From the NCBI GenBank assembly GCA_003635255.1, contig PYJC01000088.1:1-36741 (forward strand): a DNA stretch of 36,741 nucleotides. The letters run 5' to 3'. Under the pieces are notes generated by a model. That model had not been told where the DNA came from, made no database searches, and saw nothing but the letters and a program-made list of their open reading frames with translations. Position 1 is the first letter of the stretch, and each line of letters starts with the position of its first letter. The DNA comes from Candidatus Poribacteria bacterium. GTDB lineage: Bacteria; Poribacteria; WGA-4E; WGA-3G. Both the position numbers and the translations under genes were made by a program. Positions 17,478-24,900 of the stretch are shown piece after piece.

Positions 17478-17702
17478 GGAAAATAGCGGTTTTGGTCAGG
17501 GTCATTCAATTTAAATTATTGAATTGGACGTCTTTTTTTCATGATCCAGTGCGAAATGCTGCGATGTGCTGCGAATATTTCTGCGGTTTTTTAAAAACAT
17601 AACATATATTAAGTATTAACACCTACGAGGAATACAATTGAATGACCTTGGGTTAGGACTTAGGTATTTGGTTTTCAGTTTTCAACTTGTGGATGCCTTA
17701 AA

Positions 17703-17724
17703 ATGTTACACCAGTGTAACATTG
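17703..17724. promoter_or_regulatory. 22-bp operator-like palindrome
   Basis: AATGTTACAC, CA, GTGTAACATT: ten-base arms with no mismatch. The half-site GTGTAACATT recurs exactly at 17825-17834. The symmetry and length fit a dimeric transcription factor site. It is not the classical CRP (TGTGA-N6-TCACA) or FNR consensus. The target gene is unclear, as it lies about 350 bases from the CRP-like start. Confidence 0.6.
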
Positions 17725-17899
17725 CATGTTTTTTGTTTGTCCGTGTAAACCCACGTGGTGTCTGGTTTCTGAGGCGTTTTCAGTGCTGGCGTTCTGCTGC
17801 GAAAAAAAAATAATTTGGTAGAAAGTGTAACATTTTGTTTGTCTGAACCGGGGTTTACGAGATTATAGGATACTTGTATTTCGTATTAATTTTAGTATA

Positions 17900-17923
17900 G
17901 ATTATATATGATAACATATATAA
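17900..17923. repeat. AT-rich perfect inverted repeat
   Basis: ATTATATATG, ATAA, CATATATAAT: ten-base arms and a four-base centre. It could form a cruciform or be a protein site; no adjacent promoter pairs with it convincingly. Confidence 0.5.
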
Positions 17924-18068
17924 TTTGTAAAGGCAAATTTATTTTCCGAAGTTTGCGTAGTGTTAATAAAAATGGCGGGTGTCTGGGGTTGTTGTGGGAA
18001 GTGATTTCTTGACGTGCGATGAATCGCACTACTACGAACCGGTGTTTGATTGTGCTACGTGAGTTTGT

Positions 18069-18560
18069 TCATTCTTCATTGCATTCATCCGGTTCAAAGA
18101 TCGAATCAAATTTTATAGGTATTTCTCCGTCTTTGATTGATCGATTCAGTGCTTCAATGTCTTCATCGGTGAGGTGTGGTGGTTTTTCCATCGCTTTGAT
18201 GAGGCGTTGTGCGGCGGCATTTTTTCCGTTTTCTGTAATTCCTTTTACTTGTTTATCTCTTTGAAGTTTGGAATCCGCTTTTATCTGTTCGTGAGGAAGC
18301 GCTCTAAGTTGAGAGGCGAGGAAACTAAGGCACTTGTACATTTGCCCGTAGACCTTGCTGAATTCGACCTCGAATGCTTCGCCGTTTGAAAGGATTTCAA
18401 CAATCGTGCCGATGTCTCCTCGCTTGAGATTATGCTCGGGGATATCCTGTGTGAGCGCGACGACATCCAGAAGTTTGATTTCGCCTTTTTCTGTAGATTC
18501 TTGATTGCGTTCAGGCGAACTATCTATGTTTAAGGTGTTGTCGGAAAATTTGTTTTTCAT
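18069..18560 (-). CDS. DUF4926-like protein, third gene of the toxin-antitoxin operon
   Basis: A 163-residue protein. Residues about 30-90 (LLDVVALTQDIPEHNLKRGD, GTIVEIL, then FSKVYG) resemble DUF4926, a small beta-barrel-like domain often found next to toxin-antitoxin genes. The C-terminal part, MEKPPHLTDEDIEALNRS followed by GEIPIKFDSIFE, has the form of an antitoxin tail with an Asp/Phe-rich ending; I infer this from pattern only. It starts three bases after the hicA stop, so it is the last gene of the HicB-fusion/HicA operon. DUF4926 proteins are usually about half this length, so this may be a fusion. It could be a second antitoxin, a modulator, or an unrelated passenger. The codon-like composition and the AT-rich flank suggest acquired DNA. 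Confidence 0.6.
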   Translation of the reverse strand: MKNKFSDNTLNIDSSPERNQESTEKGEIKLLDVVALTQDIPEHNLKRGDIGTIVEILSNGEAFEVEFSKVYGQMYKCLSFLASQLRALPHEQIKADSKLQRDKQVKGITENGKNAAAQRLIKAMEKPPHLTDEDIEALNRSIKDGEIPIKFDSIFEPDECNEE

Positions 18561-18563
18561 GAT

Positions 18564-18749
18564 TTATAGACGAGGGATTCCTAATTCCTTACAGATTTCC
18601 TTGGCAAGGTCATTAGAGATTTCGGTGTGTCTCGGCACCGCGGCACGAGTGCCTCGTTCAGAATTACCCCACCACGAGTGTTTGCTACCTTCTCGAACGA
18701 GGTTGCATCCATTTTTGCTAAGATGCCTGATCAACCGCCTACGTTTCAT
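18564..18749 (-). CDS. hicA: HicA-type toxin (mRNA interferase)
   Basis: A 61-residue protein of the YcfA/HicA family, double-stranded-RNA-binding-like ribonucleases that cleave mRNA and are held in check by HicB. The family pattern is clear: MKRRRLIRHLSKNGCNLVRE, then GSKHSWW with the catalytic His24, then AAVPRHTEI and a C-terminal KEICKELGIP. Length is normal and nothing is missing, so the toxin should be functional. Its ATG overlaps the antitoxin stop (ATGA at 18749-18746), coupling toxin translation to antitoxin translation, and it is followed after three bases by the DUF4926-like gene. Expression should come from the consensus promoter at 19264-19292. Confidence 0.9.
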   Translation of the reverse strand: MKRRRLIRHLSKNGCNLVREGSKHSWWGNSERGTRAAVPRHTEISNDLAKEICKELGIPRL

Positions 18750-19171
18750 ATAGCAATACTTACTTCCTCAAACCCGCTTTCAGTTTGACGCGATGCTCCT
18801 TGAATGCCGAACTCTGAGATGTCAGAAGCTTTTATCTCCTCAACCTCACTTTCAGTTCGGCGAGACGCTTCCGGCGTGTCAAATTCTAATGCTTCGCGAA
18901 GTGTGATTTGAAGTGTATCTAATAATTCACTTCTCGTTCTTTCTTGACACGTAACCCCACGGATTTCCAATATCCACCCGATCCACCATCCCTCGCTCTG
19001 CCGGATAAGAGCCGTGTAGGTTTGCGTTGCTTCTTCAGGCGTAAGTTCACGAGGCGTTTTTTGGAGAACGCTGAATTCGACCTCAAGTTCCTGTCCGTCG
19101 GGAAGGTCAATCCTATCCAACGGTTCAATAACGCCATTTCTGTATGTTGCTTTTATCTTTTTCGATTTCAT
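18746..19171 (-). CDS. Fused antitoxin: DUF104-like domain plus HicB-like domain
   Basis: A 141-residue protein. Residues 1-32 (KKIKATYRNGVIEPLDRIDL, then PDGQELEVEF) match the DUF104/AF2212-like antitoxin domain; residues about 45-100 (YTALIRQSEGWWIGWILEIR, GVTCQERTRSEL, TLREALEF) match the HicB partial RNase H fold that blocks HicA. The usual C-terminal HicB DNA-binding helix domain is absent; instead the tail is two copies of a 24-residue unit (EASRRTES and GASRQTES, spaced 72 bases). The ATG at 19171 is chosen because AGGAGA precedes it and the family match begins there. The joint presence of two antitoxin types in one chain is unusual. It lies upstream of hicA with a four-base overlap. 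Confidence 0.85.
   Translation of the reverse strand: MKSKKIKATYRNGVIEPLDRIDLPDGQELEVEFSVLQKTPRELTPEEATQTYTALIRQSEGWWIGWILEIRGVTCQERTRSELLDTLQITLREALEFDTPEASRRTESEVEEIKASDISEFGIQGASRQTESGFEEVSIAI
18765..18886 (-). repeat. 72-base tandem duplication in the antitoxin tail
   Basis: Bases 18837-18886 and 18765-18814 are similar over 50 positions with a period of 72 bases, matching a 24-residue repeat in the antitoxin. They differ at many positions, so the duplication is not recent. Confidence 0.6.
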
Positions 19172-19263
19172 AATCTTTTGTCTCCTATTGTTAATTCGGA
19201 GCAGAGATATTAGGTTCTCCGAAAAGGAAAGCGAAATGATCCTGAACAAAATTCAGCACCTTA

Positions 19264-19292
19264 ATTATACACGCTAATAGTCTAATTGTCAA
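19264..19292 (-). promoter_or_regulatory. Consensus sigma70 promoter of the toxin-antitoxin operon
   Basis: On the minus strand TTGACA (19292-19287), a 17-base spacer and TATAAT (19269-19264): both boxes are perfect. The start of transcription would be near 19257, leaving about 85 bases before the antitoxin ATG. The strength fits an antitoxin that must be replenished and autorepressed, though no clear dyad was found on the boxes. Confidence 0.8.
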
Positions 19293-19334
19293 CGCCAAAA
19301 TTCGCTGAAGATACTGTGAATTTTGTTTTCTATT

Positions 19335-20039
19335 CTATGCCAAAAAGCGGTGGTAGATGAGGGTGGTGAGGATTTTGTAGCCTGCTTTGAGGGTGCCGGT
19401 GAGGGTGCCGGTGATTTTGGAGGTGCCGATGCGCTTGCGATACCGGACGGGGACTTCGCATGAGGGGATCCCCTGTTTCGCGGCTTTCAGCTGCATCTCA
19501 ACTGTCCAGCCGAAGGTTTTGTCTTGCATGTTTAGGGTAAGCAATTCTGAATATCGAATTGCGCGGAAGGGACCTAAGTCTGTGTAGCGCACCCCGAAGA
19601 AGTGTCGTATCAGGAAGCAGGCGAGCCAGTTGCCGAAGCGTGCTTGGGGTAGTAATGCCTCTTTTGCGTTGCCTTGTGTCCTTGCGCCGATGACGAGTGC
19701 AGCGTCGCCATTGTATATCGGTTGTAGGAGGCGTGGCATGTCCGTTGGATAGTCGCTGTAGTCACCGTCGAGAAAGACGACGATATCGGGCGGTTTTGTC
19801 TGAAGTGCGGCGATGCCTGCGAGACAGGCGTATCCGTATCCCCGCCGCGGTTCAGTTACAACCCGCGCGCCGCTTCGTTCGGCGATTGGGGCGGTGTTGT
19901 CCGTGCAGCCGTTGTCAACGACGATGATTTCTTGGGTTGTGATTGTCTCGTTGTGCCCTGTTTTGGGAATATCGGCGATGACTTTGGCGATGGCGTCCTC
20001 TTCGTTGAGGACTGGGATGATGACGGAGACTGTTGGCAT
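19335..20039 (-). CDS. Family 2 glycosyltransferase (dolichyl-phosphate-sugar synthase-like)
   Basis: A 234-residue GT2 enzyme of the group that transfers a sugar from a nucleotide donor to a lipid or glycan acceptor. Motifs are VSVIIPVLNEEDAI at the N-terminus, VVDNGCTDNT, the metal-binding DGDYSD (DXD equivalent), and GARTQGNAKE, followed by LGPFRAIRYSEL and a GWTVEMQLKAAKQG acceptor-site block. No membrane anchor is obvious; the C-terminal part is amphipathic. GAGGGA lies six bases before the ATG. The gene stands between the toxin-antitoxin operon and moxR, without sugar-nucleotide genes nearby, so the acceptor is unknown. Poly-prenyl phosphate mannose or glucose transfer is possible. Confidence 0.9.
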   Translation of the reverse strand: MPTVSVIIPVLNEEDAIAKVIADIPKTGHNETITTQEIIVVDNGCTDNTAPIAERSGARVVTEPRRGYGYACLAGIAALQTKPPDIVVFLDGDYSDYPTDMPRLLQPIYNGDAALVIGARTQGNAKEALLPQARFGNWLACFLIRHFFGVRYTDLGPFRAIRYSELLTLNMQDKTFGWTVEMQLKAAKQGIPSCEVPVRYRKRIGTSKITGTLTGTLKAGYKILTTLIYHRFLA

Positions 20040-20108
20040 GGTGTCCCTCTTTCCTCAGTCCGTTGATTGACAGTGGTTCAAGGATAGGATGATGGACCAA
20101 TAGAGCAT

Positions 20109-20129
20109 GGCGGGGTTACAAACCCCGCC
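20109..20129. repeat. GC-rich REP-like hairpin between moxR and the glycosyltransferase
   Basis: GGCGGGGTT, ACA, AACCCCGCC: nine-base perfect arms with a three-base loop, between the moxR stop and the next start. It is a compact REP-like hairpin that could stop RNA decay or transcription; no T-run follows. Confidence 0.6.
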
Positions 20130-20144
20130 TGCAGAAGGTGCGTG

Positions 20145-21152
20145 CTACAGTTTCGCAGCGGGTTCTTGCACTGTGTCGAGTAGGCGTTGGATGACGGTAT
20201 CGGAGTCAATGCCTTCAGCCTCGGCGTGGAAGTTGGTTAAGACACGATGGCGTAACACTGAAGGTGCGACAGATTTCACGTCTTCACAAGAGGCGTTGTA
20301 GCGTCCCCGTAAGATGGCTCTGGCTTTGGCACCTAAAATGAGATACTGACCAGCCCGCGGTCCTGCGCCCCATCGGACCCATTGTTGAATGAAATCGGGG
20401 GCATCTTCTTCTTTTGGACGGGTCGCCCGCGCGATTTTCACGGCGTATTGCACGACGTTATCGGCGGCGGGCACGCGCCTCACGATGTTATGAAGTGCTA
20501 CGATAGCGTCCCCAGAAAGTGCGGTGTCAAGTTCAGGGATCTCCGCGCCAGTTGTGGCCGAAACGATGTCTGTCTCCTCAGTCTCTGTCGGGTAATTGAT
20601 GACGATTTTGAACATAAACCTGTCCAACTGTGCTTCTGGCAGCGGATATGTACCCTCTTGTTCAATCGGGTTCTGTGTTGCGAGGACAAAGAAAGGTTGT
20701 TCCAATTGGAATTCGTTGCCGCCAGCGGTGACGTGATATTCTTGCATGGCTTCTAAGAGTGCCGCTTGCGTCTTTGGGGGTGTCCGGTTAATCTCATCGG
20801 CGAGGAGGATATTCGCGAAAATCGGTCCCTGAATGAACCGAATTGAGCGGTGTCCGGTTGTTCGGTCTTCCTCAAGCACATCGGTGCCGGTGATGTCGGC
20901 AGGCATCAGGTCTGGGGTGAACTGGATTCGCTTGAATTTTAAATTCAGAATGTGCGCCAAAGTCCGAATCATGAGCGTTTTGGCGAGTCCTGGGACACCT
21001 TCTAACAGGCAGTGCCCTCCAGCAAAAAGTGCCATCAACATCTGATTGATAACTTCCTCTTGCCCAACTATTACTTTTTTCAGTTGTGCCAAGATTAATT
21101 CTTGGCTTTCCATCAATTCTTCTATCGCTTGAACTTCTTCTGTTGCTGGCAT
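20145..21152 (-). CDS. MoxR-family AAA+ ATPase
   Basis: A 335-residue MoxR-type AAA+ ATPase, a chaperone-like group that helps mature or activate cofactor-containing or envelope proteins. Walker A is GVPGLAKT, Walker B is [15 protein letters not shown], sensor 1 is [20 protein letters not shown] with the arginine-rich DRFMFKI following, and the C-terminal lid block [14 protein letters not shown] is present. GAGGT lies about 13 bases before the ATG. The usual downstream partner, a DUF58 protein, is not in the window; instead the upstream neighbour is a transglutaminase-containing secreted protein, a combination seen in MoxR/DUF58/transglutaminase clusters. A perfect hairpin (21191-21233) lies between the two. 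Confidence 0.93.
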   Translation of the reverse strand: MPATEEVQAIEELMESQELILAQLKKVIVGQEEVINQMLMALFAGGHCLLEGVPGLAKTLMIRTLAHILNLKFKRIQFTPDLMPADITGTDVLEEDRTTGHRSIRFIQGPIFANILLADEINRTPPKTQAALLEAMQEYHVTAGGNEFQLEQPFFVLATQNPIEQEGTYPLPEAQLDRFMFKIVINYPTETEETDIVSATTGAEIPELDTALSGDAIVALHNIVRRVPAADNVVQYAVKIARATRPKEEDAPDFIQQWVRWGAGPRAGQYLILGAKARAILRGRYNASCEDVKSVAPSVLRHRVLTNFHAEAEGIDSDTVIQRLLDTVQEPAAKL

Positions 21153-21190
21153 TTTTTGTTGGTTACCTCATTTATGGTTATCAGAAGAAC

Positions 21191-21233
21191 AGTTTTCAGT
21201 GCGATTTTTCTGCGAAAAATCGCACTGAAAACT
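21191..21233. repeat. Perfect 20-base-arm hairpin upstream of moxR
   Basis: Arms at 21191-21210 and 21214-21233 are perfectly complementary with loop TGC. The core (GATTTTTC-TGC-GAAAAATC) and the adjoining GGTTATCAG word resemble the hairpins at 3062-3080 and 9000-9022. It lies two bases from the preceding gene's stop, so it may act as an RNA end or processing signal; no T-run follows on the minus strand. Confidence 0.65.
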
Positions 21234-21234
21234 A

Positions 21235-24200
21235 TTAGAACTCTTGTGTTAGTATGAACCGTTTTGTGCCTCGGTTTGCAGCGATTCTGACGACATCTTT
21301 GAGATGCAGGATGTAATCCGGTGTGACCCGTGGGGTCAGGAAACGGATTGTCTGATGCATTTCGGCTTTACGTTTGGATTTGGTGTATCGGAGTTTGATT
21401 TCCGCGACATCGGTTTTTAGGGTCTGTTCCTCAGGGACAATATCTATCTTAAAGGGAGCTTCCGTACTGACAGTGATTTTATCCTCAAGGGTGAGTGCTT
21501 TGCCGATAGCGGCGGGGTACATTCGGCGTTCCTCGCTGAGTAATTCGGCGTAAGGGTGTTTGACGAGCGGTAACTCAAGTACAAACTGACTGCCGATCGC
21601 ATAGAGGTATTCCTTACAATTCCACGTAAGTTCAACCTTCAATTCGCCTTCCAACTCCGAAAGTTTGGAGACCGTGAAATTCTCAATTTTGGCGCGGGCA
21701 TCTAACTCCAATGCTTTGTGCAGGAACTCCGATTTCTCCTCGGCGGTCTGAAAGTGTCTGAGTTGGCTGCGTAGTTTCATGTTGAAACTGCCTGTGACCG
21801 TCAATTCTTGGCGGACAGAGACGCTCAGGTCTTTTTTCACCTTGACGTGGGTGTGGACGCGTTTAAGATTCGATTTGGCATTCAGAGCGGGACTTTTTTG
21901 AAAGCGGTAGAGGTTATTCTGTAGGTCGCCAATATCCTCTTTAGACTTTGGATCGCTTTCGGTTTCCAAGAAACGCGGATTGATAATCAGTGTCCATCTA
22001 TCTTGGTCCCCGGCGGGTAGGTCACCGAATGCACACGTATCGGCTGTCGGATCGAGCCAGATAAGATCATCGTCTTTGTCGCCTTCAACGACAAGGATCA
22101 TGTGATTGAAATAGGCGAGCGACGGGACGGCTTCAACCTCTGAACCGCCGTCATAAAGATGGGCGTTGACACCCCGCATATCGCCAGCGGAGATGAGAAC
22201 AGGATAGGAATTAATGCCTGCATATTCAAGCATTGTGGAAAGGAGTGTTGTTTTGTCTTTACAATCCCCTGCCCCTACTTTCAAAACGAAATCCGCTGGA
22301 TAAGGTTTGATCGCCCAAATGCCGAGTTCATAGCCGAGGTACTGAATGTTGGTAGCGACGTATTCATAAAGTCGTTTTATTTTTTCCTTTCGGGACCAGG
22401 TGCCACTGAGGAGTTGTTTTGTCTTCTCTTCAATTTTAGGTGTAATCTCATCCTGTTCCCGAATCAGTGTTGCGTACCATGTCGCCAGTTTATCCCAAGA
22501 ATCGAGGGAGGAGATGCTGATATTATAAGCGAGGTCTTGCGGTGCGGGCATCAGATATTCATCTTTTAATGGCGGGACATCTCGCGTTTCAAAGATATAG
22601 GTGCGGGTGTAGTTATTCTCTGTCATTGTGGGTTTAATATCAAGGAAAGAGCCACCGGATTGGGTATCTGTGGAAGTCGTGGGTGCCCCTGAAACCTGAT
22701 AATAGAGCTGCTTTTTCTTAGGGATATGTACTGTGAAGCGATAATATTGTACGGGCTGCTGTCCTTGGAAATAGACTTGCCGCCAAAATTCGCCGCGCAT
22801 GACGTGTCCGAGGTTATTCGTGGAGTAGGCGTAGTCTATGATACACCCGTCGCTAACTTCAGGGAGTGTGAAGTACATCAAGCGTGCATCAACGCGCAAC
22901 CCTGCGTCCACGGCACTCGGTGGTAGCACATCGCGTATAATTTCGTCAGTATCGAGTTCGACAATTTTGCCATCCGGGGTCAACGTTCGGGCATGATGGA
23001 TAGTGACATCGTCTCTGCCACGCATATAAGGGATGCTGACCTCGGCAAGATTTCTGCCATCTTCGTTAAAGATTTTGGCAACCCGCCGTGTAGAGTAGAT
23101 ATAACGACTCTTTTCATCGATATTGATATCAACACTGTCCCAAAGAATGACGGCACCATCATCGGGGAATGCTTCTTGAGAAGGCAGTTTGTCAATGGCT
23201 GCTTGGATCGCTTGTTCGTCTGCTTCACTAATATAATTATAAGGCAGTGATGATCCACGATTCTCGTTGCTTTGGGAAGGGATAGAACCATCCGGATTTA
23301 GCTGTATAAGTTCACGCTTGGATTCGTCGGTTTCGGATGGGACCGTTGGCACTGCATCGGTGAAAGATGGAGGCGTGCGCGGTTGTGAGTTTTGTGCGTC
23401 GGTTAAAACCTCTGGTTCGGGCGGCGGACTTTGTAGAGCCGAGCGTCGTGTTCCCAAGAACGTTTTTTCGGCGAGTGTGCCGTCATCTGTTTCTGCTTGG
23501 ACGATTGTCAGATTTCGGGTCGCGTTTCCGTCGCCGTTATCGTCAAGATGCGGGTGTTCGGATTGGACGTTCCCGTCTTTTTCATAGAAATCCTTCGTCC
23601 GCGCTTGTAGTGATAGAAACGCCTCTAACAGAGAGATGTCGCCGTTTCTGTCGGTATCGTTTGCTGCGGCGAAGAAGGCATCAACGAAGACATTGCCAAA
23701 TCCTGCCTGTAACGAGTAACCCTCATTTGGGGAGCTTGAGGTGATAATAATTCGTCCTGACTTGCTAAGTTGTGGCACAAGTTTACCACTATAAGGGAAG
23801 CCGAAGATTAAAATTTGACGCTCGGCAGGGATACTGTTAATGAGCGTCACGTATTCTGCTTCAGTAATGTCCCGTCCGGGTAAATTGAACTTCATATCTC
23901 CTCTACCGGTGCGGGATGCGTGTCCAAGCATGAAGAGCAGAAATTGATCTGAGGGTTGAACAGTCTCAGCGAGTTGGGTGAACGCTGCTAAGACCTGATC
24001 CCGCTTTGCTTCAGTATCAACGAGTTGTGTCTCTTCTGAGGGACCCATATCTTCAAAGAGAAAGGTAATCTGCTCTGATGTGTACCCGTATTCATCGATG
24101 AGCAGTTGATGGAAGCGCGAGGTGGCACTCCAGAATGCATCATAAAAGGATTTCTCACCGGCAGCACCGCCAATAATCAGCACGTAATCTGCCGCGAATG

Positions 24201-24264
24201 CTGTTGTAGAAATTAGAATAGTTGTGAGAAGGACAATGAGTGTTTGGCGCGTTTTCTTCTTCAT
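21235..24264 (-). CDS. Secreted pseudo-caspase - DUF3857 - transglutaminase-like protein
   Basis: A 1009-residue exported protein (signal peptide about 1-24, cleavage near AFA-AD). Residues about 26-260 form a caspase/legumain-like (C13/C14) fold: GGAAGEKSFYDAF, the catalytic-type His115 in FLLFMLGHAS, and FPYSGKL where a Cys-Tyr-Ser-Gly would be expected; residue 157 is Pro (CCT), so the cysteine nucleophile is missing. A Pro-rich linker follows. Then a DUF3857-type region leads to a transglutaminase-like core with Cys in VGAGDCKDKTTLL, His in YFNHMILVV and Asp in IWLDPTADT, so this part should be active. A beta-rich DUF3858-type tail ends the protein. The ATG at 24264 has AAAGGA and begins the signal peptide; a longer start adds 21 residues without one. 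Upstream partner is moaC; moxR is downstream. Confidence 0.88.
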   Translation of the reverse strand: MKKKTRQTLIVLLTTILISTTAFAADYVLIIGGAAGEKSFYDAFWSATSRFHQLLIDEYGYTSEQITFLFEDMGPSEETQLVDTEAKRDQVLAAFTQLAETVQPSDQFLLFMLGHASRTGRGDMKFNLPGRDITEAEYVTLINSIPAERQILIFGFPYSGKLVPQLSKSGRIIITSSSPNEGYSLQAGFGNVFVDAFFAAANDTDRNGDISLLEAFLSLQARTKDFYEKDGNVQSEHPHLDDNGDGNATRNLTIVQAETDDGTLAEKTFLGTRRSALQSPPPEPEVLTDAQNSQPRTPPSFTDAVPTVPSETDESKRELIQLNPDGSIPSQSNENRGSSLPYNYISEADEQAIQAAIDKLPSQEAFPDDGAVILWDSVDINIDEKSRYIYSTRRVAKIFNEDGRNLAEVSIPYMRGRDDVTIHHARTLTPDGKIVELDTDEIIRDVLPPSAVDAGLRVDARLMYFTLPEVSDGCIIDYAYSTNNLGHVMRGEFWRQVYFQGQQPVQYYRFTVHIPKKKQLYYQVSGAPTTSTDTQSGGSFLDIKPTMTENNYTRTYIFETRDVPPLKDEYLMPAPQDLAYNISISSLDSWDKLATWYATLIREQDEITPKIEEKTKQLLSGTWSRKEKIKRLYEYVATNIQYLGYELGIWAIKPYPADFVLKVGAGDCKDKTTLLSTMLEYAGINSYPVLISAGDMRGVNAHLYDGGSEVEAVPSLAYFNHMILVVEGDKDDDLIWLDPTADTCAFGDLPAGDQDRWTLIINPRFLETESDPKSKEDIGDLQNNLYRFQKSPALNAKSNLKRVHTHVKVKKDLSVSVRQELTVTGSFNMKLRSQLRHFQTAEEKSEFLHKALELDARAKIENFTVSKLSELEGELKVELTWNCKEYLYAIGSQFVLELPLVKHPYAELLSEERRMYPAAIGKALTLEDKITVSTEAPFKIDIVPEEQTLKTDVAEIKLRYTKSKRKAEMHQTIRFLTPRVTPDYILHLKDVVRIAANRGTKRFILTQEF

Positions 24265-24277
24265 GAGTCTATCCTTT

Positions 24278-24778
24278 TTAAGGTAGCTGCGTCTCGGAGT
24301 CGGATATGAAATCACCGCTTTTCCCACCCGTCTTTTTGACGAGTCTGATGTCTCCGATGACCATTTCTCTGTCTACTGCTTTGCACATATCGTAGATGGT
24401 CAGTGCTGCGACTGACACAGCGGTGAGGGCTTCCATCTCTACACCTGTGCGACCGATCGTTTGAATTTCTGCTTCGATTTCTATTTCTGGTCTATCATCA
24501 TCTGCAATTGCGAGTTCAACGCGGATTGAAGTCAATGCGAGTGGATGACACAGCGGGATTAACTCGCCTGTACGTTTCGCTGCCATGATACCGGCAAGTC
24601 GTGCGACCTCTAATACATCGCCCTTTTTCATCTTCTGTTCAGCGATTAATCGGAGTGTTTCTGGACGGGCAGTAATATGCCCGCGGGCGATGGCGATGCG
24701 CAATGTTTCCTCCTTGCCACCGACATCTACCATCCGTGTATTGCCTTTTTCGTCGAAGTGTGTTAGGGAATTGTTCAT
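24278..24778 (-). CDS. moaC: Cyclic pyranopterin monophosphate synthase
   Basis: MoaC, with MoaA, turns GTP into cyclic pyranopterin monophosphate, the first stage of molybdenum cofactor synthesis in the cytoplasm. The 166-residue protein has the family landmarks [30 protein letters not shown] with its His, and [19 protein letters not shown] leading to the [12 protein letters not shown] block, which holds conserved catalytic residues. An ATG at 24778 follows an in-frame TTG one codon before; ATG is preferred. The ribosome-binding site is weak. It is immediately upstream of the transglutaminase gene (13 bases) but this is probably coincidental, since no other moa or moe gene is present. Confidence 0.96.
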   Translation of the reverse strand: MNNSLTHFDEKGNTRMVDVGGKEETLRIAIARGHITARPETLRLIAEQKMKKGDVLEVARLAGIMAAKRTGELIPLCHPLALTSIRVELAIADDDRPEIEIEAEIQTIGRTGVEMEALTAVSVAALTIYDMCKAVDREMVIGDIRLVKKTGGKSGDFISDSETQLP

Positions 24779-24900
24779 CAAATTCTTCGCTTCTTTTCAT
24801 CGTGCGGATTGGAAGATTGCAAGTGTTTTTGCTTGGGTGTTTCCCCTAGGAGGGTTGGAAGTTTCATCTTCCTTCCAGTCTTCCATTCTTTCCGATGTAT

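Larger units (their letters stand above)
17352..18068. other. 717-base gene-free stretch with palindromes
   Basis: No convincing reading frame is seen on either strand. It holds the CRP-like gene promoter (17449-17477), an ATTCAAT/ATTGAAT dyad (17504-17524), a 12-base inverted pair GGTCATTCAATT at 17500-17511 and AATTGAATGACC at 17635-17646, runs of CTGCGAA-like words (17550-17590, 17788), a 22-bp operator-like palindrome (17703-17724) with a further half-site (17825-17834), and an AT-rich dyad (17900-17923). It separates the downstream end of the toxin-antitoxin operon from the CRP operon. A non-coding RNA or a decayed mobile element is possible but not shown. Confidence 0.6.

Noticed and set aside
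17703..17724. CRP or FNR binding site
   Set aside because: The half-sites do not match TGTGA or TTGAT spacing; kept only as an operator-like palindrome.
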